Below, piece after piece: positions 15,997 to 24,799 of a stretch of 64,000 bases of DNA. Under the pieces are notes generated by a model. It did no database searches and was not told the origin of the DNA. It was given only the letters and a program-made list of their open reading frames with translations. Position numbers and translations under genes: made by a program. Source of the DNA: SABI01 sp963678555 (GTDB lineage: Bacteria > Spirochaetota > Spirochaetia > Sphaerochaetales > Sphaerochaetaceae). Location of the stretch: the NCBI GenBank assembly GCA_963678555.2, contig CAXXJA010000003.1, positions 310,001-374,000 on the forward strand, read 5' to 3'. Position 1 is the first letter of the stretch. Every line of letters starts with the position of its first letter.

Positions 15997-17504
15997 TCGG
16001 GGCGGTTATAGCCGTTTTTCACTGCCTGTTCCATGACCGACAATTCTTCATCGGTCAGGAAGTCAAAGTGAGCAGATCTCTTCCTTGCAGAAAGGCTTCC
16101 GTTATTCTGCAGGCAAAACTGGATAAACAAGTCGATCAAGCGGTCAGGCATATCAATGATGTCCTGTATTACCTTCTTGGTATTGTCATAATTGGCCAGA
16201 AAGCTGAGCTCTTCAATGAGTTCTTCTTCGATCGTTTTGGTTACAAACTCGTACAAGGCTTCTGACTGAGCTGTCATATCCATATACTGATACCAGCATG
16301 CAGTTGCACTTTCGACGGTCATTTGCCCCATTTCATCCAGCCGATAATCGATGAGTTGTAACAAGGGTCTGGAGAACGCTTCCAGCGATGCCTCATAGTC
16401 CGCCGGATTTTTAAGCATAACAGCTGAAACCGGAAACATGAGTCCGCGTGGTACCAGGTTCTGCAGCGACAGAATGTTATGTATCAGAAACCGATGAATT
16501 CGTCCGTTTCCATCTTCAAACGGATGCAGGAACACAAAGCCATAGGCGATGGTCGCCGCATGAATAACCGGGGATACCTTTCCTGCTTTCATCCGCTTAT
16601 GGGAGTCGATCAATCCCTCCATGAGGCTTTGCAGATCATCAGGTTTTGGACAGATGAAATGTATGATCTCCTTTTGGTAGGCAACCGTCTGACCGACATA
16701 ATTCTGGCTCACCCGATAGTCACTTTCTTTGAAACGTGGATCAACAATACGATTCTGAAGCTCTATCAGCCTCCCCTTTTCACAGAAGTCTTCCTTTTCG
16801 GCAAGCTCCAGTGATGTGATAAATTTTTCAGTTCGGGAAGCATTGAGCTTGATGTGCTCAATTGCAAAGGAGGACTTTGTTTCTTTGTTGTAGAGGTAGC
16901 TCAGTGCCCGTCGAAACAGTTCCGGTGGATATGCGGTGACAATATCCTCACACCTTTTGCGCAGGTCGGACGAATCCAGCAATGCAAGCTTTTCAGTTCT
17001 TCTTACGACTGGGCAAAACGATTTGGGACCAAGAAGGTTGTTTACAATACGGTGACGTGAAGATTTCTCACCGTTCAGAACGGTGTAATAATCTTTGGCT
17101 TCCAATGCATCAACATAATTGCCGGAAGTCAGGTCATCGACAGGCAATTGTTTGCCGGTCAGAAACTCATAAAAGAACCAGATTCTCCGAGCATACTTCC
17201 CGGTAGGTTTGGATTTGATGAACTCGGTGAGCTCATCCTGAGAAACCTTTTCGAAGATTCGAGCCAGTAAGCCCAGATTGACCCCGTCATATTTCAGCAC
17301 GAATTCAAGATGGTCTCCGACCCTTTCCCCGGGCCAGTACCGTATAGGGTAGATGTCTTCTCTTGTTCCATCCTGAACCTTCGATCTAAGAGTTCCTGAT
17401 GATGACACAAACGAGGTATGCCAATGGGGCATGCCTGTCAGCCCCATCATATCAAGCAGATACGCGTAGCCTGCCGGACGAGATGCCAAAACGTTTATAT
17501 CCAT
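15993..17504 (-). CDS. Fic-domain protein AMP-transferase
   Basis: 503 residues. The Fic core motif HPFEDGNGR is at 327-335 with the catalytic His327. Upstream, SFAIEH (212-217) fits the class II autoinhibitory helix (S/T)xxxE(G/N), whose glutamate blocks ATP binding until released, although the final Gly/Asn is His here. The protein has a long N-terminal part and a C-terminal extension with no recognised domain. Fic enzymes transfer AMP from ATP to Ser/Thr/Tyr of a target protein. Base and codon use look more AT-rich than the neighbours, and the gene sits beside a tRNA gene with a repeat-rich upstream region, suggesting acquisition. The start region has no convincing Shine-Dalgarno. Confidence 0.88.
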   Translation of the reverse strand: MDINVLASRPAGYAYLLDMMGLTGMPHWHTSFVSSSGTLRSKVQDGTREDIYPIRYWPGERVGDHLEFVLKYDGVNLGLLARIFEKVSQDELTEFIKSKPTGKYARRIWFFYEFLTGKQLPVDDLTSGNYVDALEAKDYYTVLNGEKSSRHRIVNNLLGPKSFCPVVRRTEKLALLDSSDLRKRCEDIVTAYPPELFRRALSYLYNKETKSSFAIEHIKLNASRTEKFITSLELAEKEDFCEKGRLIELQNRIVDPRFKESDYRVSQNYVGQTVAYQKEIIHFICPKPDDLQSLMEGLIDSHKRMKAGKVSPVIHAATIAYGFVFLHPFEDGNGRIHRFLIHNILSLQNLVPRGLMFPVSAVMLKNPADYEASLEAFSRPLLQLIDYRLDEMGQMTVESATACWYQYMDMTAQSEALYEFVTKTIEEELIEELSFLANYDNTKKVIQDIIDMPDRLIDLFIQFCLQNNGSLSARKRSAHFDFLTDEELSVMEQAVKNGYNRPD

Positions 17505-17517
17505 GCAATCCCCTCGT

Positions 17518-17708
17518 AAAACAATTATGCTATTGGTAATTTAGTTATATTCAGGCTATTTGTCAACAAAACAATTAAAAATCAACTATTTTTTGGTAAA
17601 ACAATTACAAACGAGTAACACACATTGAGAAATTGACATCTGGCTGACGAAACTGGTATTCGGCTGCCAAAACTATTAGAAAACGGCATCTGTCTGGTAA
17701 AATCGTTA
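17518..17708. repeat. Helically phased degenerate repeats upstream of fic
   Basis: AAAACAATTA occurs exactly at 17518-17527, 17568-17577 and 17598-17607; AAAACTATTA is at 17669-17678 and AAAATCGTTA at 17699-17708. The start-to-start steps are 50, 30, 71 and 30 bases, all close to whole turns of DNA. Most copies follow GGT or GCC. This is a candidate multi-site operator for fic. Confidence 0.55.
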
Positions 17709-17720
17709 AGAAGGCCGCCG

Positions 17721-17742
17721 TTGTAGAAAGACCTTTCTACAA
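17721..17742. promoter_or_regulatory. Perfect 10-base dyad in the fic-sbcD gap
   Basis: TTGTAGAAAG and CTTTCTACAA flank a 2-base centre. There is no T run on either strand, so an operator is more likely than a terminator. Confidence 0.45.
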
Positions 17743-17999
17743 AAATATCTATACCTTAGGAAGTGTTAAAATGGCCGAAACTGAATTACACAGAAACAGG
17801 TCAGAACCCGTCACCTGAAACGACCGAAGAAGACCCATGAGTCGAGCTCGAATTGCCTGTTCCGATTGCGATTCGATATTCCTGACAGCAGGGGTCTTCA
17901 CGATGGGATAACAACAGTACTTTTATGAGAATTCACCTTGGGATTCTGTGTGATGTACAGTAGCATGTATACAGTGCAAAACGAGGGGGAGATTGATAG

Positions 18000-19229
18000 A
18001 TGAAGGTACTGCATACATCGGACTGGCACCTCGGGGCCACACTCTACACGAAACGGCGGTATGAGGAAGCTGAACGCTTTCTCTCCTGGCTCCTTGACAC
18101 CATCACCTCCGAACAGATAGACACCCTTCTTATTGCCGGAGATGTGTTCGATACGAGTCTCGCGTCGAACAGAGCACAGGAGCTTTATTACGGCTTCCTG
18201 CAGAAAGCCTCCAATACCTGCTGCTCCGATATCATCATCACTGCGGGTAACCATGACTCACCCACCTTCCTGGATGCACCGAAAGCTCTGTTGAAAGCAC
18301 TCAACATACACGTCATCGCCTCTGTTCCAGAGAGTATCGAGGAGGAGATTATCCCCCTGCATGATACGGAAGGAAATGTGAAAGCCCTCGTGGCGGCAGT
18401 ACCGTTCCTGCATGACCGTGATATCAGACGTGCAGAGGATGGGGAGACTCTCTCCGACAAGCAGGAGAAACTGATACGGGGAATCAGAGAGCATTACGAA
18501 AAAGCCTACAGCATCTGTTCCCGAATCAACCGCTCACTGCCCGAGACTGTCCCCCTCATCGCCATGGGCCATCTGTTCTGTGCCGGGGGTGCGGTCCGTG
18601 ACGATGACGGGGTCCGTGACCTCTATGTGGGCTCCCTTGCACACGTTCCTGCATCCTTTCTCCCCTCCGGCTTCGACTACTATGCCTTCGGACACCTTCA
18701 TGCACCTCAGAATGTCGCAGGAAACGAGTTCATGCGATACAGCGGGGCACCGCTGGCGATGGGCTTCAGCGAAGCGAATGCGAAAAAGTCTGTCATCCTC
18801 CTCGAGATCGATGATAAAGAGAAACACGTCCGGGAAATCTCCATACCCGTCTTCCACCCTCTTGCCCGTATCACGGGTGATGAGGAGAGTATTCCTATCA
18901 GGATCGAACAGCTCCTTCAGGAGAAAAAGGCGGTATATCTTGAAATTGAGAACACCTCAAGCCGGCCGTCGTCTCTTCGGCGAGAGGACTTCGAGGCGAT
19001 GGTACAGGGTTCCGAAGTGGAGATTCTCTCCCTGAAGAACACGATGATGCGCAACACAATCCTCAGGGGGGCCTTCACTGACGAAACCCTCGATGATATC
19101 GACGAGTATCAGGTCTTCGACCGTCTGCTTACAGATCAGAAGATCGAAGACGACCAGAGATCGATCCTCACCGACATGTATCGTGAAATCCTCCACTCAC
19201 TTCAGAGTGACGATGTGAACAGGGAGTAG
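18000..19229 (+). CDS. sbcD: Nuclease SbcD (Mre11-type subunit of SbcCD)
   Basis: 409 residues. The metallophosphoesterase motifs appear in order: HTSDWHLG (residues 5-12), AGDVFD, TAGNHDSPTF and FGHLHAPQ, supplying the ligands for two Mn ions. With SbcC it forms the ATP-dependent exo/endonuclease that opens hairpins and protein-blocked DNA ends. A GGGGGAG-type ribosome site precedes the ATG. The gene is three bases upstream of sbcC, so the subunits are co-expressed. Confidence 0.95.
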   Translation: MKVLHTSDWHLGATLYTKRRYEEAERFLSWLLDTITSEQIDTLLIAGDVFDTSLASNRAQELYYGFLQKASNTCCSDIIITAGNHDSPTFLDAPKALLKALNIHVIASVPESIEEEIIPLHDTEGNVKALVAAVPFLHDRDIRRAEDGETLSDKQEKLIRGIREHYEKAYSICSRINRSLPETVPLIAMGHLFCAGGAVRDDDGVRDLYVGSLAHVPASFLPSGFDYYAFGHLHAPQNVAGNEFMRYSGAPLAMGFSEANAKKSVILLEIDDKEKHVREISIPVFHPLARITGDEESIPIRIEQLLQEKKAVYLEIENTSSRPSSLRREDFEAMVQGSEVEILSLKNTMMRNTILRGAFTDETLDDIDEYQVFDRLLTDQKIEDDQRSILTDMYREILHSLQSDDVNRE

Positions 19230-19232
19230 CAG

Positions 19233-22200
19233 ATGAAGATCCTTCAGATCACAGGAATGAACCTCAACAGCCTCTACGGGAAGTGGACGATAGATCTTCA
19301 GCACCCGGAGTATGAATCAAACGGCATCTTCGCCCTTACCGGTCCGACAGGAGGAGGGAAGACGACGATCCTTGATGCCATCACCCTTGCCCTGTTCGGC
19401 CAGACAGTCCGCCTGGGCAGAATCACAAAGAGCGGCAATGAGATCATGAGCCGGGGGACGGGAGAATGCATGGCGGAGATCGTATTCTCCTGTTCGAAGG
19501 GAACCTACCGGTGCACCTGGTATCAGCACAGGGCAAGGAAAAAACCTGACGGGAACCTGGCCGAGGCAGCCCATGAAATCAGTGACTACACAAGCGGAAC
19601 GATCATAGAGACGAAGAAGTCGAAAGTGAAGGATGTCATCATCGAAAAAACCGGGATGGATTTCACCCAGTTCACCCGAAGTATGCTCCTTGCTCAGGGA
19701 TCGTTCGATACCTTCCTCAAGGCAGACAGTGAAGAAAAGTCGAAAATTCTCGAACAGATCACCGGCACTGAGATCTACTCAACTATCGGGCGAAGGGTCT
19801 TCGAGCGGAAGAAGCAGGAAGAAGACAGACTTCAGCAGCTTCGAGGCGAAGCGAGCCGCTATACTCTCCTGTCTGATGAGGAGGTTCTGCAGCTCAGAAA
19901 CAGGATCTCTGGGCTGAACGACACCATGCAGAACCATGAGGATGCCCGAAAACAGATCAACGCTCTTCTCCAATGGCAGAATGGCATCACAGAACTCTAC
20001 CGGGAACTGGAAGACCTTCAGAAGGAAACGGTCAGACTGGATACGGAGCGTGAAGCCTTTTCCTCTGAGCGGATGCGACTCACCCGGGCACGTCTTGCGC
20101 AGGAGATACAGCATCTCCACACCACTTCGTCATCACTGCACAGACAGCTCGGGGAGGTGCAGGAGAAGCACTCGGAGGCTGTCCGGAAGGCCGTGAATCT
20201 AGAACAGACGACTGAAGAGCTCACACACACACTCAAAGAAGAACAGGGACGCGTCATCCAGGCAGGCATAGCTCTTGAAGCGGAACGGAAGATTGTCAGG
20301 GATGTGTATGCCTATGATCAGTCAATCAGTGACAAGAGACCACTCCTCATACAGAACCGCGAGCGGCTCAGAACGATGCAGGTATCACTGCAGAATACCT
20401 GTATGAAGCTCAGAACCGCTGAGGAAGAACGAAAAACCTGCCATAACCGGCTATCTGAGGTTGAAGATTATCTAACCCTGCATACTGCCGATGGCAAGCT
20501 CGAACAGGACATGGAGGAAATCAGAAGCCGTATCAGGACCCTGGAACGATTAGGTAAGGAAGAGAGTGAGCTTCTCAACACCAGTGCATCGATCACATCA
20601 AAGATAGATGATCTCTCGCGAGAGGAAAAAACCCTCAAGGAGACCCTGGATGAGGTTGAAGCAGAAATACAGAACAGGAACAGCGGTATCAAAGCCTCTC
20701 AGGAAGCATTGTCTGCACTCCTTGGAGGTCGACTGCTCAGGGAGGTAGTGAAAGAGAAGGAACATCTTCTTACCACCCGCGCCTACCAGCAGAGGATCGT
20801 GGACCTGGAATCCTATCGACAGCAGCTCACCGATGGAGAAGCCTGTCCTCTGTGCGGTGCCCTCACCCATCCGTATGCCTCGGGAAACATTCCGCAGATA
20901 AGCGAAACCGACCTGAAGATCGAAGAGCTGGATACGCTCATTGCTCAGGGAGAGGCCCTGCAGGAAGCAATAGAAACGCAACAGAACACCATTCGGGAAC
21001 TCAGGGAGACGTTCGCAGCCGGGAGTCAGCAGCATGCCGTTGTTCTGAACTCTCTCGATTCACATCGTGCTCACTACCTGGAGGTGGAATCAAAAAAGGA
21101 ACAGAACAGAGAAGAAAGAACCTCTGAGCAGAAAGCACTGTCGCTTCTTGTCTCACCCTACGGCGTCCTCTATGAATCAGAGGATCAGCTCATCGCCTCC
21201 CTTGAACTGCGGTTCTCGCAGTGGAAAGAGACGTCTCAGGAGCTTGCGACACGTGCGAATGATATAACCCGCATTGACGGTGAGATTGCACACCTGATTG
21301 AAAGTCGTGATGAAAGGAAGAAAGAGAATCGGGACCTTGCACGTTTAATTCGTGAACAGGTCAGCACAGTCAAAGAACTCATTCACGCACGACAGACACT
21401 GTACGGAACCAAAGACCCAGACACAGAGCTTGAGATTCTCACCAACCGGGAGATAGAGCTCAAGAATTCGGCACAGGGCACCACACAGGCGCTTCAAAGT
21501 GGAAAGGAGGCGCTACGTGCGACACAGACCGAGCGGGACCTCCTCGCACAGACAATCATCGATACGACTGCCCGGCACGAAGAGGCACACACTGCTTTTA
21601 CCGCTGCTCTCACACACAAGGGATTCATCGATGCAGAGGACTTCCTCGCAGCATCCATACCCCCCGAACAGCTCACGGCTCTCGCAGAACGCGAACAGGA
21701 GCTGACACAGGCACGGGAGCGCAATACCGCTATCAGAGAAGAGACAGAGAAGAAACTGAACCGGGAACAGGAAAAGGACCTCACGAGTGAGAGTACGCAG
21801 GAGCTTTCCGATCGGATGACAGCGCTGGATGAAGCTGCGGCACAGATCAAGGAGGAACAGATAACCTGCCATGCAGCGCTCAAGAGCGACAGTGATGCAC
21901 GTGAGGGCATGAAGGGAAAAGAACGGGAGATCAGAGGACAGGAGCACGTGGTTTCCCGGTGGTCCCTTCTCTCCGAGCTGATAGGAAGTGCTGACGGCAG
22001 GAAGTTCAGAACCTTCGCACAGGGGCTCACCTTCGAGATCATGATCGGCTACGCGAATGAACAGCTGATGAAGATGAGTGACCGCTACCTTCTTCTGCGG
22101 GATGAGGAGCTGCCTCTTGAAGTTAATGTGATGGACGCCTATCAGGGTTCTGAAGTCCGCTCGGTGAAGAATGTCTCAGGGGGAGAGTCCTTTATCATAT

Positions 22201-22469
22201 CCCTCTCACTTGCCCTCGGCCTCTCCCGTATGGCCTCACGAAACGTGAGAGTGGACTCACTCTTCCTCGACGAGGGGTTCGGAACACTTGATGAGCAGTC
22301 TCTGGAAACAGCCCTGCAGACCCTCTCGACGCTTCCCCGGGAGGGGAAGGTCATCGGCCTGATATCTCACGTTCATGGTCTCAAGGAACGTATCGGGACC
22401 TACATCACCGTCAGTTCACTATCAGGTGGGAAGAGCCTGATCTCAGGACCCGGCATCTCGTATCAGTAA
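19233..22469 (+). CDS. sbcC: SbcC ATPase/zinc-hook subunit of SbcCD
   Basis: 1078 residues. It has an N-terminal Walker A GPTGGGKTTILDA (from residue 37), a Q-loop region LLAQGSFDTFLKA, and two long coiled coils separated by the zinc hook CPLC at 538-541. The C-terminal lobe carries the ABC signature NVSGGESFI and Walker B VDSLFLDEGFGTLD. The length is typical of SbcC/Rad50. It is an SMC-like ATPase that tethers DNA ends and controls SbcD. A GGGAG site precedes the start. Its last seven bases overlap the convergent deaminase gene. Confidence 0.95.
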   Translation: MKILQITGMNLNSLYGKWTIDLQHPEYESNGIFALTGPTGGGKTTILDAITLALFGQTVRLGRITKSGNEIMSRGTGECMAEIVFSCSKGTYRCTWYQHRARKKPDGNLAEAAHEISDYTSGTIIETKKSKVKDVIIEKTGMDFTQFTRSMLLAQGSFDTFLKADSEEKSKILEQITGTEIYSTIGRRVFERKKQEEDRLQQLRGEASRYTLLSDEEVLQLRNRISGLNDTMQNHEDARKQINALLQWQNGITELYRELEDLQKETVRLDTEREAFSSERMRLTRARLAQEIQHLHTTSSSLHRQLGEVQEKHSEAVRKAVNLEQTTEELTHTLKEEQGRVIQAGIALEAERKIVRDVYAYDQSISDKRPLLIQNRERLRTMQVSLQNTCMKLRTAEEERKTCHNRLSEVEDYLTLHTADGKLEQDMEEIRSRIRTLERLGKEESELLNTSASITSKIDDLSREEKTLKETLDEVEAEIQNRNSGIKASQEALSALLGGRLLREVVKEKEHLLTTRAYQQRIVDLESYRQQLTDGEACPLCGALTHPYASGNIPQISETDLKIEELDTLIAQGEALQEAIETQQNTIRELRETFAAGSQQHAVVLNSLDSHRAHYLEVESKKEQNREERTSEQKALSLLVSPYGVLYESEDQLIASLELRFSQWKETSQELATRANDITRIDGEIAHLIESRDERKKENRDLARLIREQVSTVKELIHARQTLYGTKDPDTELEILTNREIELKNSAQGTTQALQSGKEALRATQTERDLLAQTIIDTTARHEEAHTAFTAALTHKGFIDAEDFLAASIPPEQLTALAEREQELTQARERNTAIREETEKKLNREQEKDLTSESTQELSDRMTALDEAAAQIKEEQITCHAALKSDSDAREGMKGKEREIRGQEHVVSRWSLLSELIGSADGRKFRTFAQGLTFEIMIGYANEQLMKMSDRYLLLRDEELPLEVNVMDAYQGSEVRSVKNVSGGESFIISLSLALGLSRMASRNVRVDSLFLDEGFGTLDEQSLETALQTLSTLPREGKVIGLISHVHGLKERIGTYITVSSLSGGKSLISGPGISYQ

Positions 22470-22933
22470 GTGACCTTGTTCTGTGAAGCATACTCCCGGT
22501 ACAGAGAGGAACAGGTTTCGTGCCCTACCTGAGACAGACGCAGGAGCGTTTTGTCGCTGCGCTGACTCTCGAGATATCGGTAGATCTGATCATCCCGAAA
22601 GCCGATCGCATCTGCCTCCTCCGGGTCACATCCGTAGAAGACGGTGTCTATATTCGCCCAGATGATCGCTGACAGGCACATGGGACATGGATAGCCCGTC
22701 GCGTAGAGTTCACACCCTGAAAGATCATGGGTACCCAGCGCCATCCCCGCCCTTCTGATAGCGTTAACCTCGGCATGGGCCGAGGGGTCATGGTCTCTGA
22801 GAACGGTATTGCTTGCAACAGCAATGATCTCACCATCCTTGACGATGGCCGCACCGAACGGCCCTCCGATATTATTTCTCATGGTCCTGCCGGCCTCTGC
22901 GGCGGCTAACCTCATAATCTCATCTCTATCCAT
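22463..22933 (-). CDS. Guanine deaminase-like cytidine-deaminase-fold enzyme
   Basis: 156 residues. The zinc ligands are His53 in HAEVNA with catalytic Glu55, and Cys83 and Cys86 in PCPMC. The stretch from SNTVLRDHDPSAHAEVNAIR to VFYGCDPEEADAIGFRDD matches bacterial guanine deaminase (GuaD, B. subtilis type) better than tRNA adenosine deaminase, which lacks the C-terminal IGF-D segment. It should convert guanine to xanthine plus ammonia in purine salvage. AAGGAAAG precedes the ATG. Confidence 0.8.
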   Translation of the reverse strand: MDRDEIMRLAAAEAGRTMRNNIGGPFGAAIVKDGEIIAVASNTVLRDHDPSAHAEVNAIRRAGMALGTHDLSGCELYATGYPCPMCLSAIIWANIDTVFYGCDPEEADAIGFRDDQIYRYLESQRSDKTLLRLSQVGHETCSSLYREYASQNKVTY

Positions 22934-23001
22934 CCTACTTTCCTTGGTCAGTACTGAGCTGAGAAAGGATTATAGCATAGAAGAAAGAGGGTTCAAAGAG
23001 A

Positions 23002-23940
23002 TTATGCAAGAATCACAGAAGCAAAGATAATAAGGAAAATGGATATAAGAGTGTCGAGGGAGAGTGTCGCAGAAACATAATCCATGTTGGCCCTGTCGTC
23101 CTGCTTCATAAAGATCGGGATGACGAAGGGAGCAGGGAGCAGGAACTCCACCATGAGTGCCCGAGTATAGGCGGAATCCATATCCAGAAGAGAGCGGACA
23201 ACCACCACGTTAAGGATCACGAAGAAGATGATGCTCAGCACCTTCCTCACTGCTATGGTCTTCAGTGCAAGAGACAGGTTGCCCCGGTCGACCTTCAGCG
23301 TGTAGCCGATAATGATTGCGATGAGGGGTACGGTGAGAGAGGCAACAGTATCTATGAAAGATCCAAGCATCCTGAAGAACGGACCTGCTTCCACATGGGG
23401 CGCTATGAACGACAGTACGATGCCCGAAAGGATCGAGATGATAACCGGCGAGGTGAGGAATCTCCGTATCAGTTCGCTGAACTTCTGAACGCCGCTCCGT
23501 TCTTTGGTGAGCATCGCCATCAGGACAAAGAATACGAACGTCACCTGTCCCAGATCAACCAGAGCGAACTTTCCCAGATGGGTCTGTCCATACAGAGAAA
23601 GGAACAAGGCGTATCCGAGCATTCCCATCTCGAAACCGCCCATGAGAAAGGCAAAGTAGGGAGAACGTATGCCGATCAGTCGTCCGATGAACCGCCCCGA
23701 CAGCACCATCAGGAAACAGGAGACGAACACTCCGGCCACCAGAATAAGATAGGTAAGGTTCAGATCGACAGAGAGGAAGGCCGTGAACAGAAGCGCCGGC
23801 AGAGCGATGTCAGACACCAGAGTGCGCACAGCCTCAACGCCCTTATCAGAGAAGAAGGAGATTTTCTGTAAAGAGAAGCCGAGAGCGAACAATAAAACTA
23901 CCGGCAGGACCGGTAGCAGGGTAGTTGTTAAATATGACAT
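23002..23940 (-). CDS. AEC-family (auxin efflux carrier type) transporter
   Basis: 312 residues and about ten helices in two halves. The start LLFALGFSLQKISFFSDKGVEAVRTLVSDIALPALLF is the conserved AEC opening with the crossed-helix proline. These proteins export malate, amino acids or other organic anions. It lies nine bases after the CBS-protein gene, in one operon, but no Shine-Dalgarno is visible before its ATG, so reinitiation or coupling is likely. Confidence 0.75.
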   Translation of the reverse strand: MSYLTTTLLPVLPVVLLFALGFSLQKISFFSDKGVEAVRTLVSDIALPALLFTAFLSVDLNLTYLILVAGVFVSCFLMVLSGRFIGRLIGIRSPYFAFLMGGFEMGMLGYALFLSLYGQTHLGKFALVDLGQVTFVFFVLMAMLTKERSGVQKFSELIRRFLTSPVIISILSGIVLSFIAPHVEAGPFFRMLGSFIDTVASLTVPLIAIIIGYTLKVDRGNLSLALKTIAVRKVLSIIFFVILNVVVVRSLLDMDSAYTRALMVEFLLPAPFVIPIFMKQDDRANMDYVSATLSLDTLISIFLIIFASVILA

Positions 23941-23949
23941 GTCGGACAG

Positions 23950-24390
23950 TTAAAAGGTGTTGGTGATGTAGTACTCCAGCTGTCCTATCTGGAAATCACG
24001 TTCTGCAAGGGCTGCCTTGACGACATCTCCGATCGAGATGATGCCCTGCAGTTTCCCGTCATCGAACACCGGAAGGTGTCTGAACCGACCCGTCGTCATC
24101 AGATGGAAACACTCATCAAGGTTCTGATGCAGTTTCACATAGGTTACACTCTTGGTCATGATGGAGCATACCTGTACGGAAGTGGGGACTTCCATCTTAC
24201 CCGCCATATACTTCACAATATCTCTTTCACTGAGGATACCTCTGAGGGCTCCCTCTTCGTCAATGACAACCACAGCACCGATCTTATGCTGGGTGAGTTT
24301 CAAAATGGCCTGAGCCAGTGTATCTTCACACGTAACAGTAACAACCTGATTTCCCTTCTGATCCAATATCGCTCTCACCGTATTTCCCAT
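23950..24390 (-). CDS. CBS-domain-pair protein
   Basis: 146 residues. There are two CBS motifs: VTCEDTLAQAILKLTQHKIGA...GILSERDIVKYM and a second copy with CFHLMTTGRFRHLPVFDDGKLQGIISIGDVV. Such stand-alone CBS pairs bind adenine nucleotides and regulate partner proteins. AGGAGGTG precedes the start. The gene heads an operon with the AEC transporter, so it may report energy state to that carrier; this is inference. Confidence 0.85.
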   Translation of the reverse strand: MGNTVRAILDQKGNQVVTVTCEDTLAQAILKLTQHKIGAVVVIDEEGALRGILSERDIVKYMAGKMEVPTSVQVCSIMTKSVTYVKLHQNLDECFHLMTTGRFRHLPVFDDGKLQGIISIGDVVKAALAERDFQIGQLEYYITNTF

Positions 24391-24791
24391 ATATCCACCT
24401 CCTGTTGTTGGGTTTATTCCTGTATTGCCTACATGCTATGCCTCTCTATTCGGGAAGTCAAGTATCATCTTTTTTCTGAATTCAGCCCTTTGTGTGAACG
24501 GCGAGAAACTCTGCAGCGATCTATCATTCAGGAATTCATATAAAAACCGGCCCGCAGTTTTTATATGCACGATTTTCACATTATTATGAGACAATTACGA
24601 CACCTCTCACACATTAAACTTTTTTTACAATATTTTCTATTAATACCTTTATGTCTTAAGTACTCTGTGTTTTACCATGTTCTAGGGATATTACGTTATG
24701 CATGAGAAAAAAATAATCTTTCCCTTTAACCTTTCATGATGTAGAATGTTTATAGAGTTAAGATGTGTCACAAATATAAAGGAGAATACAT
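24391..24791. other. AT-rich intergenic region with a long stem-loop
   Basis: This is the divergent spacer between the CBS gene and the secreted-protein gene. It holds the stem-loop at 24537-24567 and the ribosome site at 24777-24784 that is complementary to the small RNA described at 60488. I see no confident sigma-70 promoter for the downstream gene. Confidence 0.5.
24537..24567. repeat. 11-base perfect inverted repeat
   Basis: CATATAAAAAC (24537-24547) and GTTTTTATATG (24557-24567) flank a 9-base GC-rich loop. It resembles a weak bidirectional terminator or an operator. Confidence 0.45.
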
Positions 24792-24799
24792 ATGAAAAA
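24777..24799 (+). promoter_or_regulatory. Initiation site complementary to the sigma-54 small RNA
   Basis: UAAAGGAG (24777-24784) and UAUGAAAAA (24791-24799, including the ATG at 24792) are exactly complementary to CUCCUUUA (60513-60520) and UUUUUCAUA (60503-60511) of the predicted RNA. Six mRNA bases lie between the two blocks opposite one RNA base. The pairing would cover the Shine-Dalgarno and the start codon. Confidence 0.45.

Larger units (their letters stand above)
17505..17999. other. Repeat-rich region between fic and sbcD without a supported gene
   Basis: It contains an iteron-like degenerate repeat (17518-17708), a 22-base dyad (17721-17742), and about 200 bases before sbcD in which only very short ORFs occur. 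A weak sbcD promoter (TTGGGA, 17 bases, TAGCAT near 17940-17968) is possible. Confidence 0.6.

Noticed and set aside
17518..17742. CRISPR-like array
   Set aside because: The repeats are about 10 bases, degenerate and unevenly spaced, without spacers or cas genes.
15419..18000. tRNA-linked integrative element with attachment sites
   Set aside because: No integrase and no repeated tRNA 3' end were found; only the composition and context suggest transfer.
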